Below are positions 51,060-59,823 of a stretch of 64,000 bases of DNA, piece by piece. The position numbers and the translations under genes are program-made. This DNA is from Microbispora sp. H11081 (GTDB taxonomy: Bacteria > Actinomycetota > Actinomycetes > Streptosporangiales > Streptosporangiaceae). The DNA lies in assembly GCF_012999535.1 (NCBI RefSeq), contig NZ_JABBWV010000005.1, positions 409,785 to 473,784 of the forward strand, written 5' to 3'. Under the pieces are notes generated by a model. The model saw only the letters and a list, made by a program, of their open reading frames with translations. It did not search any database and was not told the origin of the DNA. Numbering within the stretch: the stretch's first letter is position 1; each line of letters starts with the position of its first letter.

Positions 51060-51980
51060 ATGTCGAAGCTCGCGTACCTGGGGCCTCAGGGCACCTTCTG
51101 TGAGGCCGCCCTGCGGTTCCTGTCGCCGGATGCCGAGCGCCTGCCCTGCGCCAACGTCGGAGCCGCGCTCGACGCCGCCCGCGACGGCGAGGCGGACGGC
51201 GCGGTGGTCCCCCTGGAGAACTCGGTGGAGGGGGCGATCACGCAGACCCTCGACGAGCTGGCCGGGGGCAGGCCGCTCCACATCACCGGCGAGTGGCTGC
51301 TTCCCGTCGAGTTCTCCCTGCTCGTACGGCCCGGCACCGAGCTGGCGCAGATCAAGCGGATCATCACCCACCCGGCGGCCCACACGCAGTGCCGGGGATA
51401 CATCGAGCGCGAGCTGCCCGGCGCCGTGGTGATCGCGGCGTCGTCGACGGCCGCCGCCGCGCAGGAGGTCTCCTCTCCCGAGTCTCCGTACGACGCGGCG
51501 ATCAGCCCGGCCATCGCCGGGGAGTACTACGGGCTCGATGCGATCGCCTCGGACATCGGCGACCGCTCCGACACCGTCACCCGGTTCATCAAGGTGAACC
51601 GTCCCGGGCAGCTGTCCGAGCCCACCGGAGCCGACCGCACCTCGCTCGTGGCGTTCCTGCGCGACGACCACCCGGGCGCGCTGCTGGAGATGCTGAGCGA
51701 GTTCGCGGTCCGCGGGGTCAACCTCACCCGCATCGAGTCGCGTCCCACGGGGGACGGCATCGGCCGCTACTTCTTCCACTTCGATCTCGAGGGCCACATC
51801 GCCGACGCCCGGGTCGGGGAGGCCGTCGCGGGCCTGCACCGGCTCTGCGACGACGTGCGCTTCCTCGGCAGCTATCCGCGCGCCGACCGGGTCGCGACGC
51901 AGATCAAGGAGGGTACGGCGGACGCCGACTTCTCCGAGGCCGCGGAATGGCTCGCGAAGATCCGTTCAGGCCGCGCTTGA
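51060..51980 (+). CDS. pheA: Prephenate dehydratase
   Basis: The 306-residue enzyme has the dehydratase domain (about residues 3-185; LAYLGPQGTFCEAA, VVPLENSVEG, and DRSDTVTRF, which contains the catalytic Thr) and a C-terminal ACT domain (about 200-275; GALLEMLSEFAVRGVNLTRIESRPT) that binds phenylalanine for feedback control. It converts prephenate to phenylpyruvate in the phenylalanine pathway. No chorismate mutase domain is fused. The ATG has TTGAGGAC upstream. serS follows by 38 bases, a pairing also seen in Mycobacterium. Confidence 0.95.
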   Translation: MSKLAYLGPQGTFCEAALRFLSPDAERLPCANVGAALDAARDGEADGAVVPLENSVEGAITQTLDELAGGRPLHITGEWLLPVEFSLLVRPGTELAQIKRIITHPAAHTQCRGYIERELPGAVVIAASSTAAAAQEVSSPESPYDAAISPAIAGEYYGLDAIASDIGDRSDTVTRFIKVNRPGQLSEPTGADRTSLVAFLRDDHPGALLEMLSEFAVRGVNLTRIESRPTGDGIGRYFFHFDLEGHIADARVGEAVAGLHRLCDDVRFLGSYPRADRVATQIKEGTADADFSEAAEWLAKIRSGRA

Positions 51981-52018
51981 CGGGCGTAAGCCGCACCGGC
52001 TCCGGTAGCCTTTGAGCC

Positions 52019-53284
52019 GTGATTGACCTGCGAACCCTTCGTGAGGACCCTGACCGGCTCCGGGCGTCGCAGCGCGTCCGCGGCGAGGACGATTCGGTCG
52101 TGGAGACCCTGCTGTCCCTCGACGAGCGCCGCCGTGCCGCGCTCAACAGCTTCGAGTCGCTGCGCGCCGATCAGAAGAGCATCGGCAAGTCGGTGTCCCG
52201 CGCGTCCGGGGACGAGCGCCAGGCGCTGCTCGATCGCGCGAAGGAACTGGCCGCGCAGGTGAAGGCGGCCGAGACCGAGGCTGCCGCGCTGGCGAGCGAG
52301 CTCGACGCGCTGCTCCTGAGCGTGCCGAACATCGTCGAGGAGGGCGCGCCCGCCGGCGGCGAGGACGACTACGTGGTGCTGGAGGAGGTCGGCGAGAAGC
52401 CGGTCTTCGACTTCGAGCCCCGCGACCACGTCGAGCTGGGCGAGCTGCTCGGCGCGATCGACACCGAGCGCGGGGCCAAAGTCTCCGGCGCCAGGTTCTT
52501 CTTCCTTAAGGGCGTCGGCGCGCGGCTCCAGCTCGGGCTGCTCAACATGGCGATCCAGCAGGCCGTCGAGGCCGGCTTCACGCCGATGATCACCCCTGTG
52601 TTGGTCAAGCCCGAGGCGATGGCCGGCACCGGCTTCCTCGGCGCCCACGCGAGCGAGATCTACCGGCTTGAGGCCGACGACCTCTACCTGGTCGGCACCA
52701 GCGAGGTGCCGCTGGCGGCCTACCACTCCGACGAGATCCTCGACCGGGCGTCGCTGCCGCTGCGCTACGCCGGCTGGTCGTCCTGCTTCCGCCGCGAGGC
52801 CGGGTCGTACGGCAAGGACACCAGGGGGATCATCCGGGTCCACCAGTTCGACAAGGTGGAGATGTTCTCCTACTGCCGTCCTGAGGACGCCCACGAGGAG
52901 CACCTGCGGCTCCTCGCCTGGGAGAAGGAGATGCTCGAGAAGGTCGAGGTCCCCTACCGCGTGATCGACGTGGCGGGCGGCGACCTCGGCACCTCGGCGG
53001 CGCGCAAGTACGACTGCGAGGCCTGGGTGCCTACGCAGGGCCGCTACCGCGAGCTGACTTCCACCTCCAACTGCACCGACTTCCAGGCCCGGCGCCTGAA
53101 GGTGCGCTTCCGGGACGAGAACGGCAGGCCGCAGCACGTGGCCACCCTCAACGGCACGCTCGCGACCACCCGGTGGATCGTGGCGATCCTGGAGAACCAC
53201 CAGCAGGCCGATGGTTCGGTGGTCGTGCCCAAGGCGCTCCGGCCGTACGTGGGGCTCGACGTCCTGGAGCCGCTGTCTCGTTAG
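52019..53284 (+). CDS. serS: Seryl-tRNA synthetase
   Basis: The 421-residue class II synthetase has an N-terminal coiled-coil tRNA-binding arm (about residues 25-105). Its motif 2 region is [28 protein letters not shown], motif 3 is [17 protein letters not shown], and the Ser-binding sequences include [10 protein letters not shown] and [13 protein letters not shown]. It charges tRNA-Ser with serine; a tRNA-Ser gene lies about 6 kb downstream. It starts with GTG. A strong terminator follows its stop by 15 bases, suggesting that pheA and serS share a transcript that ends there. Confidence 0.97.
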   Translation: MIDLRTLREDPDRLRASQRVRGEDDSVVETLLSLDERRRAALNSFESLRADQKSIGKSVSRASGDERQALLDRAKELAAQVKAAETEAAALASELDALLLSVPNIVEEGAPAGGEDDYVVLEEVGEKPVFDFEPRDHVELGELLGAIDTERGAKVSGARFFFLKGVGARLQLGLLNMAIQQAVEAGFTPMITPVLVKPEAMAGTGFLGAHASEIYRLEADDLYLVGTSEVPLAAYHSDEILDRASLPLRYAGWSSCFRREAGSYGKDTRGIIRVHQFDKVEMFSYCRPEDAHEEHLRLLAWEKEMLEKVEVPYRVIDVAGGDLGTSAARKYDCEAWVPTQGRYRELTSTSNCTDFQARRLKVRFRDENGRPQHVATLNGTLATTRWIVAILENHQQADGSVVVPKALRPYVGLDVLEPLSR

Positions 53285-53299
53285 CGGATGTCCGCACAG

Positions 53300-53338
53300 G
53301 ACCTCCGGCGTGGCGGGCGACCGCCGCGTCCGGAGGTC
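53300..53338 (+). terminator. Terminator of serS
   Basis: GACCTCCGG pairs with CCGGAGGTC at the base, with an inner GGCGG/CCGCC stem, followed by TTCG. It is 15 bases past the serS stop. Confidence 0.7.
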
Positions 53339-53727
53339 TTCGTGTCTCGTCCCGAAAATTTTTCGGCGCGGCGAATCGCGCGGGACCGGCCACAGACTGT
53401 GATGCCAGAAACACAGCCGATAACGCCAAAGGGTGCGAATCCACCCTTGAGCGGCAGGGGCGTCAGGTGTGATGTAAATCTCTCAGTTCGGACGGGATTT
53501 GCGCACGGGAAGGCCCTGCGCGTGAAACTTTCATGCGCGGTGGTCTTCCGGATGCCCGGCCGGCGGTGGGCTGCCCTTGCCCCTCGGCGCGTGATCCGTC
53601 GCGTCGGGGGCGCCCCGGCCTCCGTACGGGCCAGGTTCGGGCACCACGGCTCCGGGCCGCGTGACCGGCTCCGCGCGGCGCGGGCATCCCCGGCATGCGA
53701 CGCACGGCACGGGGACCCCGGGCATGC
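53339..53727. other. Gene-free stretch between serS and the cold-shock gene
   Basis: I see no supportable gene in 389 bases. Frames on either strand have no recognisable protein. There is a short CCGAAAA/TTTTCGG-like inverted repeat near 53351-53366. The rest is simple GC-rich sequence with CATGCG and CGGCACGG repeats. Confidence 0.5.
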
Positions 53728-53762
53728 GAAAGGCGGGGCTCGCCAGGCGAGCCCCGCCTTTC
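53728..53762 (-). terminator. Terminator of the cold-shock gene
   Basis: GAAAGGCGGGGCTCG and its exact complement form a 15-base stem with a 5-base loop, 12 bases beyond the csp stop on the minus strand. The flanking A and T bases allow it to work in both directions. Confidence 0.75.
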
Positions 53763-53773
53763 GTTACGTCAGA

Positions 53774-53977
53774 TCAGAGGCCACGAACGTTCGAAGCCTG
53801 CGGACCCTTCGGACCCGCGATGACCTCGAACTCGACCCGCTGGCCGTCCTCCAGATTGCGGTAGCCGCTGCCAGTGATCGCGGAGAAGTGCACGAACACG
53901 TCGGGCTCGCCGCCGTCCGGTGCGATGAAGCCGAAGCCCTTCTCAGCGTTGAACCACTTGACGGTTCCCTGAGCCAT
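53774..53977 (-). CDS. cspA: Cold-shock protein
   Basis: The 67-residue protein is a single cold-shock domain: [18 protein letters not shown] with RNP1, then DVFVHFSAI with RNP2, and [10 protein letters not shown] at the end. It binds single-stranded RNA or DNA and acts as an RNA chaperone. GGGAGAG precedes the ATG. The 240 bases upstream to the divergent HAD gene leave room for a long 5' leader, as in many csp genes; I see no clear conserved cold-box. Confidence 0.96.
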   Translation of the reverse strand: MAQGTVKWFNAEKGFGFIAPDGGEPDVFVHFSAITGSGYRNLEDGQRVEFEVIAGPKGPQASNVRGL

Positions 53978-54217
53978 TACTGCTCTCCCTAAGGAAGTGA
54001 ATCTTGGGGCCCACACCTCGTGGACCCCGGGTGTGTCGCACAGCTCCCCGGGTGGCTCATACAGTCAAGCTGGTTTTCGCTACGGGAACAGCTAATACAA
54101 CGCCTTCACATCTAACACTATGTGGCCCGTTGGTGTTCCACGTCTGGAGGAGATTTCTCGCCCAGGGCGTGGCCGAGGCCATGCCATGGCATATCTCAGT
54201 GCACACTGGAACCTGTC

Positions 54218-55036
54218 ATGACCTGCCCCCGCCTCGTCGCCACAGACCTCGACGGCACAGCTCTGCGCACAGACGGCACGATCTCCCCTCGTACCGCCGC
54301 CGCCTTCGCCAGCGTGGAGGAGGCCGGCGGCACCCTCGTCTTCGTCACCGGGCGGCCGCCGCGGTGGATGCACACCGTCGCGGGAGCCGTACGGCACCAC
54401 GGGCTCGCGATCTGCGCCAACGGCGCGCTCGTCTACGACCTCCACACCGAGGAGATCGTCGAGTCGCACCTGATCGCGTCCGACGTCCTCGAGGAGTGCG
54501 TGGCGCGCCTGCGGCGGCACGTGCCGGACCTCACGTTCTCCGTGGAGTACGAGGGGGGCTTCGCGCACGAGGCGAACTACCCGCTGGGCGGATGGGACGC
54601 GCGTGAGCTGTCCTTCGGCCGCGAGGTGGGGATCTCGGCGCTGACGGCCCGGCCGTGCGCCAAGCTGCTCGCCCGGCATCCCTCGATGGACCCCGACGAG
54701 TTGCACCAGACGGTGCTGGAGATCGTCGGCGACGTCGTGACCCCGACCCACTCCAGCGGGCGGGCGCTGATCGAGATGAGCGCGTTCGGTGTGACCAAGG
54801 CCACATCGCTGGCCACACTGGCCGAGGAGCGGGGGATCAAGCCCGCGGAGGTGGTGGCGTTCGGCGACATGCCGAACGACCTGCCGATGCTGACCTGGGC
54901 CGGCGTCTCGTACGCGGTGGCGAACGCCCACCCCGACGTGCTGGCCGCCGTCGATCACGTGACGGCGGCCAACAACGAGGACGGTGTCGCGGTGGTGCTC
55001 GAGACCCTGTTCGGGGTCACGAGCACGGGGGTCTGA
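54218..55036 (+). CDS. HAD family hydrolase (Cof type)
   Basis: The 272-residue phosphatase-like enzyme has the HAD motifs LVATDLDGTAL (nucleophile Asp), VFVTGRPP, the C-terminal Lys in VTKATSLATLAEERGI and AFGDMPNDLPML. An alpha/beta cap (about residues 85-190) marks the Cof/type IIB branch, whose members dephosphorylate sugar or nucleotide phosphates. The ATG with GGAA upstream starts right before the first motif. It diverges from the cold-shock gene and converges with bpa, one base apart. Confidence 0.9.
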   Translation: MTCPRLVATDLDGTALRTDGTISPRTAAAFASVEEAGGTLVFVTGRPPRWMHTVAGAVRHHGLAICANGALVYDLHTEEIVESHLIASDVLEECVARLRRHVPDLTFSVEYEGGFAHEANYPLGGWDARELSFGREVGISALTARPCAKLLARHPSMDPDELHQTVLEIVGDVVTPTHSSGRALIEMSAFGVTKATSLATLAEERGIKPAEVVAFGDMPNDLPMLTWAGVSYAVANAHPDVLAAVDHVTAANNEDGVAVVLETLFGVTSTGV

Positions 55037-55037
55037 C

Positions 55038-55562
55038 CTACAGGTAAGGGCCGCCCGCGCGGTGACCCTGGTCGTCCGCGACCTGGGGCACGCCGCCGGG
55101 GAGCGCGCGGCGCATCTGCTCCAGCTGCGCCCGCGCGGCCATCTGCTGGGCGAACAGCGTGGTCTGTATGCCGTGGAACAGGCCCTCCAGCCAGCCGACG
55201 AGCTGGGCGTGCGCGACCCTGAGCTCCGCGTCGCTCGGCGCGGTGCCGCTCTCGTCGCTGAACGGCAGGGACAACCGCTCCAGCTCCTCCACCAGCTCGG
55301 GCGCCAGGCCCTCCTCGAGCTCCTTGATCGAGCTCTGGTGGATGTCCGCGAGCCGCTTCCGGCTGGCCTCGTCGAGGGGAGCCGCCCGCACCTCCTCGAG
55401 CAACTGGCGGATCATGCTGCCGATCCGCATCACCTTGGCGGGCTGCTCCACCAGATCGGCGACGGACCGCTCCTCGTGCTCGCCCTTACCGTTGCCACCG
55501 GCGGCCGAAAGGCCCTGCGGCCCCACGACCACGATCTGCGGCGTGCTCTCGTCTGCGTTCAT
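55038..55562 (-). CDS. bpa: Bacterial proteasome activator
   Basis: The 174-residue protein matches the Bpa/PafE family (DUF2587): a disordered acidic N-terminus, then a four-helix bundle region (VMRIGSMIRQLLEEVRAAPLDEASRKRLADIH, LSLPF, RVAHAQLVGWLEGLFHGIQ). The extreme C-terminus GGPYL carries the Tyr-Leu needed to dock into the 20S core and open its gate, close to the usual G-Q-Y-L. It stimulates ATP-independent degradation of unfolded proteins. It implies a proteasome in the organism. Confidence 0.93.
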   Translation of the reverse strand: MNADESTPQIVVVGPQGLSAAGGNGKGEHEERSVADLVEQPAKVMRIGSMIRQLLEEVRAAPLDEASRKRLADIHQSSIKELEEGLAPELVEELERLSLPFSDESGTAPSDAELRVAHAQLVGWLEGLFHGIQTTLFAQQMAARAQLEQMRRALPGGVPQVADDQGHRAGGPYL

Positions 55563-55686
55563 CGATCGGTTACAACTCCTGATTCGCTCCGCTGGTGCGC
55601 ACCGTGCCGGGACGTCTCCGGCGAGTCACGGCCCCGCCGCGCGGCGGGTGGATTCGCCAGGTGCTCCCGACCCGATCCAACCTAAC

Positions 55687-56649
55687 TCACCTGACCAGCA
55701 GGAGTTTGCCGACGTGTTCCCCTTCTTCGAGCGTCCGGTGGGCGCGGGCGGCCTGGTCGAGGGGGATCCGCTCGTGCACGACCGGCCGTACGGCCCCGGC
55801 CGCGACCAGCGGCCAGACATTGTCGACGACGCCGCGGCAGATCACACCCTTGTCGTCGGCCGATCGGCCGCGCAGCGCGGTCGCGTGGACCGCCCCCCGC
55901 TTGGCGAGCAGCATGCCGAGGTCGAGCTCGCCCTTGGCGCCCCCCTGCATGCCGATGACGACCAGCCGCCCGCCGGTCGCGAGGGCGCGGAGGTTCCCCG
56001 CCAGATACTTCGCGCCGATGATGTCGAGGATGACGTCGGCCCGGCCCTCGAAGCGCTCGGCGAAGTCCTCTTCGCGGTAATTCACGGCCTCGTCCGCGCC
56101 CAGCGCGCGGCACCGCTCGATCTTGTCCGCCGACCCGGCGGTGACCAGCACCGGGGAGCCGTACGCCTTGGCGAGCTGGATGGCCATCGTGCCGATGCCG
56201 CTCGCGCCGCCGTGGACGAGCAGGGTCTCGCCCTTCCTCAGGCGGGCGGTCATGAAGACGTTCGACCACACCGTGCAGGCGACCTCGGGGAGAGCGGCGG
56301 CCTCGTCCAGCGCGATCCCGTCCGGCACCGGCATCACCTGCTGCCAGGGGACCGCCACCCGTTCCGCGTACCCGCCGCCGGCGAGCAGGGCGCAGACCCG
56401 GTCTCCGGGCGCGAGGTGGGGGACGTTCTCGCCGACCTCAATGATCACTCCGGAGCATTCCAGGCCGGGAATCTCGGAGGCGCCGGGCGGGGGCGGATAG
56501 AGGCCGCGGCGCTGCAACAGGTCCGCCCGGTTGACGGCGGACGCGGCGACGTCGATGACCACCTCACCTGCGGCGGGACGCGGATCGGGCAGTTCCTGCC
56601 AGACCAAAACCTCGGGTCCGCCTGGTTCCGAAATCACTATCGCGCGCAT
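55687..56649 (-). CDS. NAD(P)H-quinone oxidoreductase (zinc-free MDR, TIGR02824-like)
   Basis: The 320-residue medium-chain reductase has VNRADLLQRRGLYPPPPG in the N-terminal domain, where zinc ligands are absent, then LLVHGGASGIGTMAIQLAK for NADPH binding. The ending LEEGEHVGKLLLVR is typical of the PIG3-like quinone oxidoreductases. It reduces quinones with one or two electrons. It diverges from the EspI-like gene with 115 bases between starts. Start ATG is clear. Confidence 0.9.
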   Translation of the reverse strand: MRAIVISEPGGPEVLVWQELPDPRPAAGEVVIDVAASAVNRADLLQRRGLYPPPPGASEIPGLECSGVIIEVGENVPHLAPGDRVCALLAGGGYAERVAVPWQQVMPVPDGIALDEAAALPEVACTVWSNVFMTARLRKGETLLVHGGASGIGTMAIQLAKAYGSPVLVTAGSADKIERCRALGADEAVNYREEDFAERFEGRADVILDIIGAKYLAGNLRALATGGRLVVIGMQGGAKGELDLGMLLAKRGAVHATALRGRSADDKGVICRGVVDNVWPLVAAGAVRPVVHERIPLDQAARAHRTLEEGEHVGKLLLVR

Positions 56650-56764
56650 GTGACCTAAAGTAGCGTGGCGGAGAACTCGGCGGTTGCCCGTATTAGCCGG
56701 ATTACGTGGCGCTAATCTGCAATGTGTTTGCTACCCCATTAGCCCAGCCCGAGGGGGTACACCG

Positions 56765-59233
56765 GTGGCGAGACATGATCGTGAGGATCCCCATTCTCTC
56801 GAGGACCAGCTCGCATGGCTCGACGCGATCAAGGAGATGCCCGACGAGGTGGAGATAGCGGTCAGCGCGGTGACCTCCGCCACCCTCGCTTCTCCGCCGC
56901 CCCCAGCGGCCGAACCGGACTCTCCGTACCCCGCCGACCCGTGGAGCGCCGTCCCGGCCGAGCCACCGTCGGGCGGGCTGCTCCGCGCTGCCACCGACAG
57001 CGCGACCGGCGCCGCGGCGGGCACCGCGTACGGCGCCCCGTCGCGGGAGGGCCCGGAGGCGTTCGAACGTTCCGAGACCGCCGAGTCGTCCGCTACCAGG
57101 CACATCCGGGAGGCCGACTTTGGCGGATATTCGGGCGGTTTTCGGTATGAAAGTGGCGAAAAGTCCGGTTTCGGGGGTGCCTATGGCGGCGACTCGGGCT
57201 ACGGCGAGACGGCGTTCGGCGACACCGGCTTCGGCGACACGGCCTTCCTGAACAGGCCCGAGCCCTCGTCGACGGAGGAGGCCGAGGACACGCCGGTCGA
57301 GCGCTCGGCCGCGTCGGGCCCTGAGGCGCTCGCGCAGGGGACCGATTTCGGCTCGGGGAGGTCCACAGCGGGCACGGCTCCTGGCGAGCCGCAGGAGGGT
57401 TCCGCCACGTCGACCGGGCCCGTCAGCGCTCCGCCGTACGAGACGGCCTACGAGACGTCTTACGAGTCGTACGAGACGTCCTTCGGGCAGACGCGGGACC
57501 GATCGGCGGGGTCGTCCTTCGGAGCGTCCCTCGACGCCGGACCGGAGCCTTCCGACGCGACCGCCGAAGCGCCGAGCGGCGACCGGGAGCCGGACGACGA
57601 CGGCCCCCCCACCTCACCGCCGGGTGCCTTGGGCGGCGCCTCGTCCTACACGACGCCACGGTTCGCGGAACGGGGTGCCGGCGGCGGTGTCTCCGGCTCT
57701 CCCGCGGACACCGACTCTTACAACGTCGGAGCCTTCTCCGGCAGCGAGTCGGCCACGTCCTACGCCCCGCCGGCGTCCAGCGAGCCGTACTCGCCGAAGG
57801 AGTCCCTGAGGGGCTGGCTGGAGCCGGCCGTACCCGTGCCGCCCATGCCGGAGGAGCGCGCCGCCGAGCCGGAGGAGCCTCCCGCGCCGTCGTTCGGCGC
57901 GTCCCGGGCCGAGCCGGTGCCTGACGCCAAGGACGACCGTTTCACCGGCTCCCTGAGGGAGGACCTGGCCGCCGAGGAGCGGAAGCCGTACGAGCCGGGC
58001 CCCGTCGCGGCGCCCGTGCCCGCCGGGGTGCCGGGCCCGAGCCTCGCAACCGACCAGGCGCCCCCGGTGGATCGGGACACGGTTGACCGGGATAGGGCGG
58101 ACCGGGACATCGTTAACCGGGACATGGTGAACCGGGACGCGGTGGCGGAGCGGGAGGCGTACCAGACCCCGCGCCGTCCGGCTCCTCCCACCTCCGCCTT
58201 CAGTTCGCCGGCGCGTACGACAGGGGGGAAGCCGGCCGTTTCCAAGCCGGCCTCCTCCAAGCCGACCGCCGACAGCCTCGACCCGGTCACCCTGCTGAGG
58301 GGGCGGAGGAACACCCCCACGACGGGCTGGCGGCGGCTGGTCTACAAGGCGTCGGCCGGGCTGATCAAGCCGGGCGAGGCCCCGGAGGTGCGGCGGCGCC
58401 GTGAACTCGTGCAGCGCGCCCGCACGCCCGTCTCCACCGGCCACCATCGGGTCGCCGTGCTCAGCCTCAAGGGCGGCGTGGGCAAGACCACGACGACCGT
58501 CGGTCTCGGCGCCACGCTCGCGCAGGTTCGGGGCGACCGCGTCATCGCCGTCGACGCCAACCCCGACCGTGGAACGCTCTCGGACAAGGTCGAGTTGGAG
58601 ACGGCGGCCACCGTACGCGACCTGCTGAACGAGCGGGCGCAGATCAAGCGATATGTCGACATCCGGGCCTTCACGTCGCAGACGCCGTCCCGGCTGGAGA
58701 TCCTGGCGTCGGACCGTGACCCGTCGGTGTCGGAGGCGTTCAGCGCCAAGGACTACCACGCGGTGGCGCAGGTCCTGGAGAACTTCTACTCCATCTGCAT
58801 CACCGACTGCGGCACCGGACTTCTGCACTCCGCCATGTCGGGCGTGCTCGGCATGGCCGACCAGATCGTGCTCGTCAGTTCGCCGTCCGTGGACGGCGCC
58901 CGGGCGGCCTCGGCCACGCTGGACTGGCTGGAGGCGCACCACTACGGCGACCTAGTCCGGGCCGCCACCGTGGTGCTGTGCAGCGTACGGCCCCGCTCGA
59001 AGTCCACAGTGGACCTCGACAAGCTGGAGGCCCACTTCGCCGCCCGCTGCCGCACCGTGGTCCGCGTGCCGTACGACCCCCACCTGGAGGAGGGCGCGGA
59101 GATCGACCTGGACCGGCTCCAGGAGCCGACCCGGGACGCGTACCTGCGCCTGGCCGCCTCCGTGGGCGACGGCTTCGCCGGCCCGCAGGCGTTGAACGAG
59201 CGCAGGTTCTCCGAGATCCCGGACCACCTGTAG
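56765..59233 (+). CDS. EspI-like MinD/ParA ATPase with long disordered head
   Basis: The 822-residue protein has an N-terminal low-complexity head of about 540 residues, rich in Ser, Glu, Pro and Gly, including YETAYETSYESYETSF repeats and a DRDxxxDRDxxD run (about residues 437-462). A C-terminal MinD-like ATPase follows, with the deviant Walker A SLKGGVGKTTTTVGLG (about 570), VIAVDANPDRGTLSDK and ITDCGTGLL. This layout equals EspI of mycobacterial ESX-1 clusters, but no other ESX gene is present here. GAGGGGG lies before the GTG. Role in type VII secretion is only inferred. Confidence 0.82.
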   Translation: MARHDREDPHSLEDQLAWLDAIKEMPDEVEIAVSAVTSATLASPPPPAAEPDSPYPADPWSAVPAEPPSGGLLRAATDSATGAAAGTAYGAPSREGPEAFERSETAESSATRHIREADFGGYSGGFRYESGEKSGFGGAYGGDSGYGETAFGDTGFGDTAFLNRPEPSSTEEAEDTPVERSAASGPEALAQGTDFGSGRSTAGTAPGEPQEGSATSTGPVSAPPYETAYETSYESYETSFGQTRDRSAGSSFGASLDAGPEPSDATAEAPSGDREPDDDGPPTSPPGALGGASSYTTPRFAERGAGGGVSGSPADTDSYNVGAFSGSESATSYAPPASSEPYSPKESLRGWLEPAVPVPPMPEERAAEPEEPPAPSFGASRAEPVPDAKDDRFTGSLREDLAAEERKPYEPGPVAAPVPAGVPGPSLATDQAPPVDRDTVDRDRADRDIVNRDMVNRDAVAEREAYQTPRRPAPPTSAFSSPARTTGGKPAVSKPASSKPTADSLDPVTLLRGRRNTPTTGWRRLVYKASAGLIKPGEAPEVRRRRELVQRARTPVSTGHHRVAVLSLKGGVGKTTTTVGLGATLAQVRGDRVIAVDANPDRGTLSDKVELETAATVRDLLNERAQIKRYVDIRAFTSQTPSRLEILASDRDPSVSEAFSAKDYHAVAQVLENFYSICITDCGTGLLHSAMSGVLGMADQIVLVSSPSVDGARAASATLDWLEAHHYGDLVRAATVVLCSVRPRSKSTVDLDKLEAHFAARCRTVVRVPYDPHLEEGAEIDLDRLQEPTRDAYLRLAASVGDGFAGPQALNERRFSEIPDHL

Positions 59234-59332
59234 GCGATCGAAAGGCGGGAATGATCTCTTTCGCGGTCGCGGTCACGTGGCCGCGAGCGAGGGACTAGGC
59301 TGCTGCCTGGCGCTTCCAGCGCGGGGTGCCGT

Positions 59333-59421
59333 GGAGAGCTCGCCTAGTGGACGATGGCGGCGGTCTTGAAAACCGCTAGGCCGGGTGACCGGTCTCGTGG
59401 GTTCGAATCCCACGCTCTCCG
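59333..59421 (+). tRNA. tRNA-Ser (anticodon TGA)
   Basis: The acceptor stem GGAGAGC pairs with GCTCTCC, and the discriminator is G. The anticodon stem-loop is GCGGT-CTTGAAA-ACCGC with TGA. A long variable arm (GCCGGGTGACCGGTC) and the T-arm GTGGG-TTCGAAT-CCCAC are present. CCA is not encoded. TAGGCT at 59296-59301 may be the -10. An integrase relic about 2 kb downstream suggests use as an attachment site. Confidence 0.97.
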
Positions 59422-59436
59422 CTCAACTAGCCAAAA

Positions 59437-59474
59437 CGGCGTCTGACCAGCGACTTCGCTTCGGTCGGACGCCG
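59437..59474 (+). terminator. Long hairpin after tRNA-Ser
   Basis: CGGCGTCTGACC and GGTCGGACGCCG pair with one mismatch, with an inner AGCGA/TCGCT stem. It begins 16 bases after the tRNA end and probably terminates its transcript. Confidence 0.6.
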
Positions 59475-59823
59475 TTGATCGTTCCGGCCGTGTGCAGCCG
59501 TACGCCACCCTCAGCAGCCCTCGGCCGCTGGTCGCGGAATATATGCGGAATGATCTTGAGTGCCTGTTTGGCACGACACTGCGAGGCAATAGCAGGCCTC
59601 GCACAGGTCGCTGATCTGGAGCTCATGGAGGCATTGGCGAACAGTGCCTCCAGCGTTCCTCGACTCGGTCCTGCGTCTCATGTTTCAGGCGACGGACAGC
59701 AATAGCCGACTACCTCGTACGAGGTGTGGTTCCGCGACGATGTGGGGCACCGTCAGTTGCCGGCGTTGCCGTAGGCGCAGACACGGTCTATACAAGCTAT
59801 TGGAGGAGATGAGGGGGCCAACG
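59475..59823. promoter_or_regulatory. Leader region of the island gene with a 14-base palindrome
   Basis: No gene is supportable in this interval. ACCTCGTACGAGGT at 59712-59725 is a perfect palindrome about 100 bases before the next gene start and could bind a dimeric regulator. GGAGGCA/TGCCTCC arms near 59628-59652 form a weaker hairpin. The composition shifts here from the GC-rich core to the AT-richer island. Confidence 0.4.

Noticed and set aside
53463..53725. Small frames between serS and the cold-shock gene
   Set aside because: Arg/Pro/Gly-rich shadows without ribosome sites or similarity.
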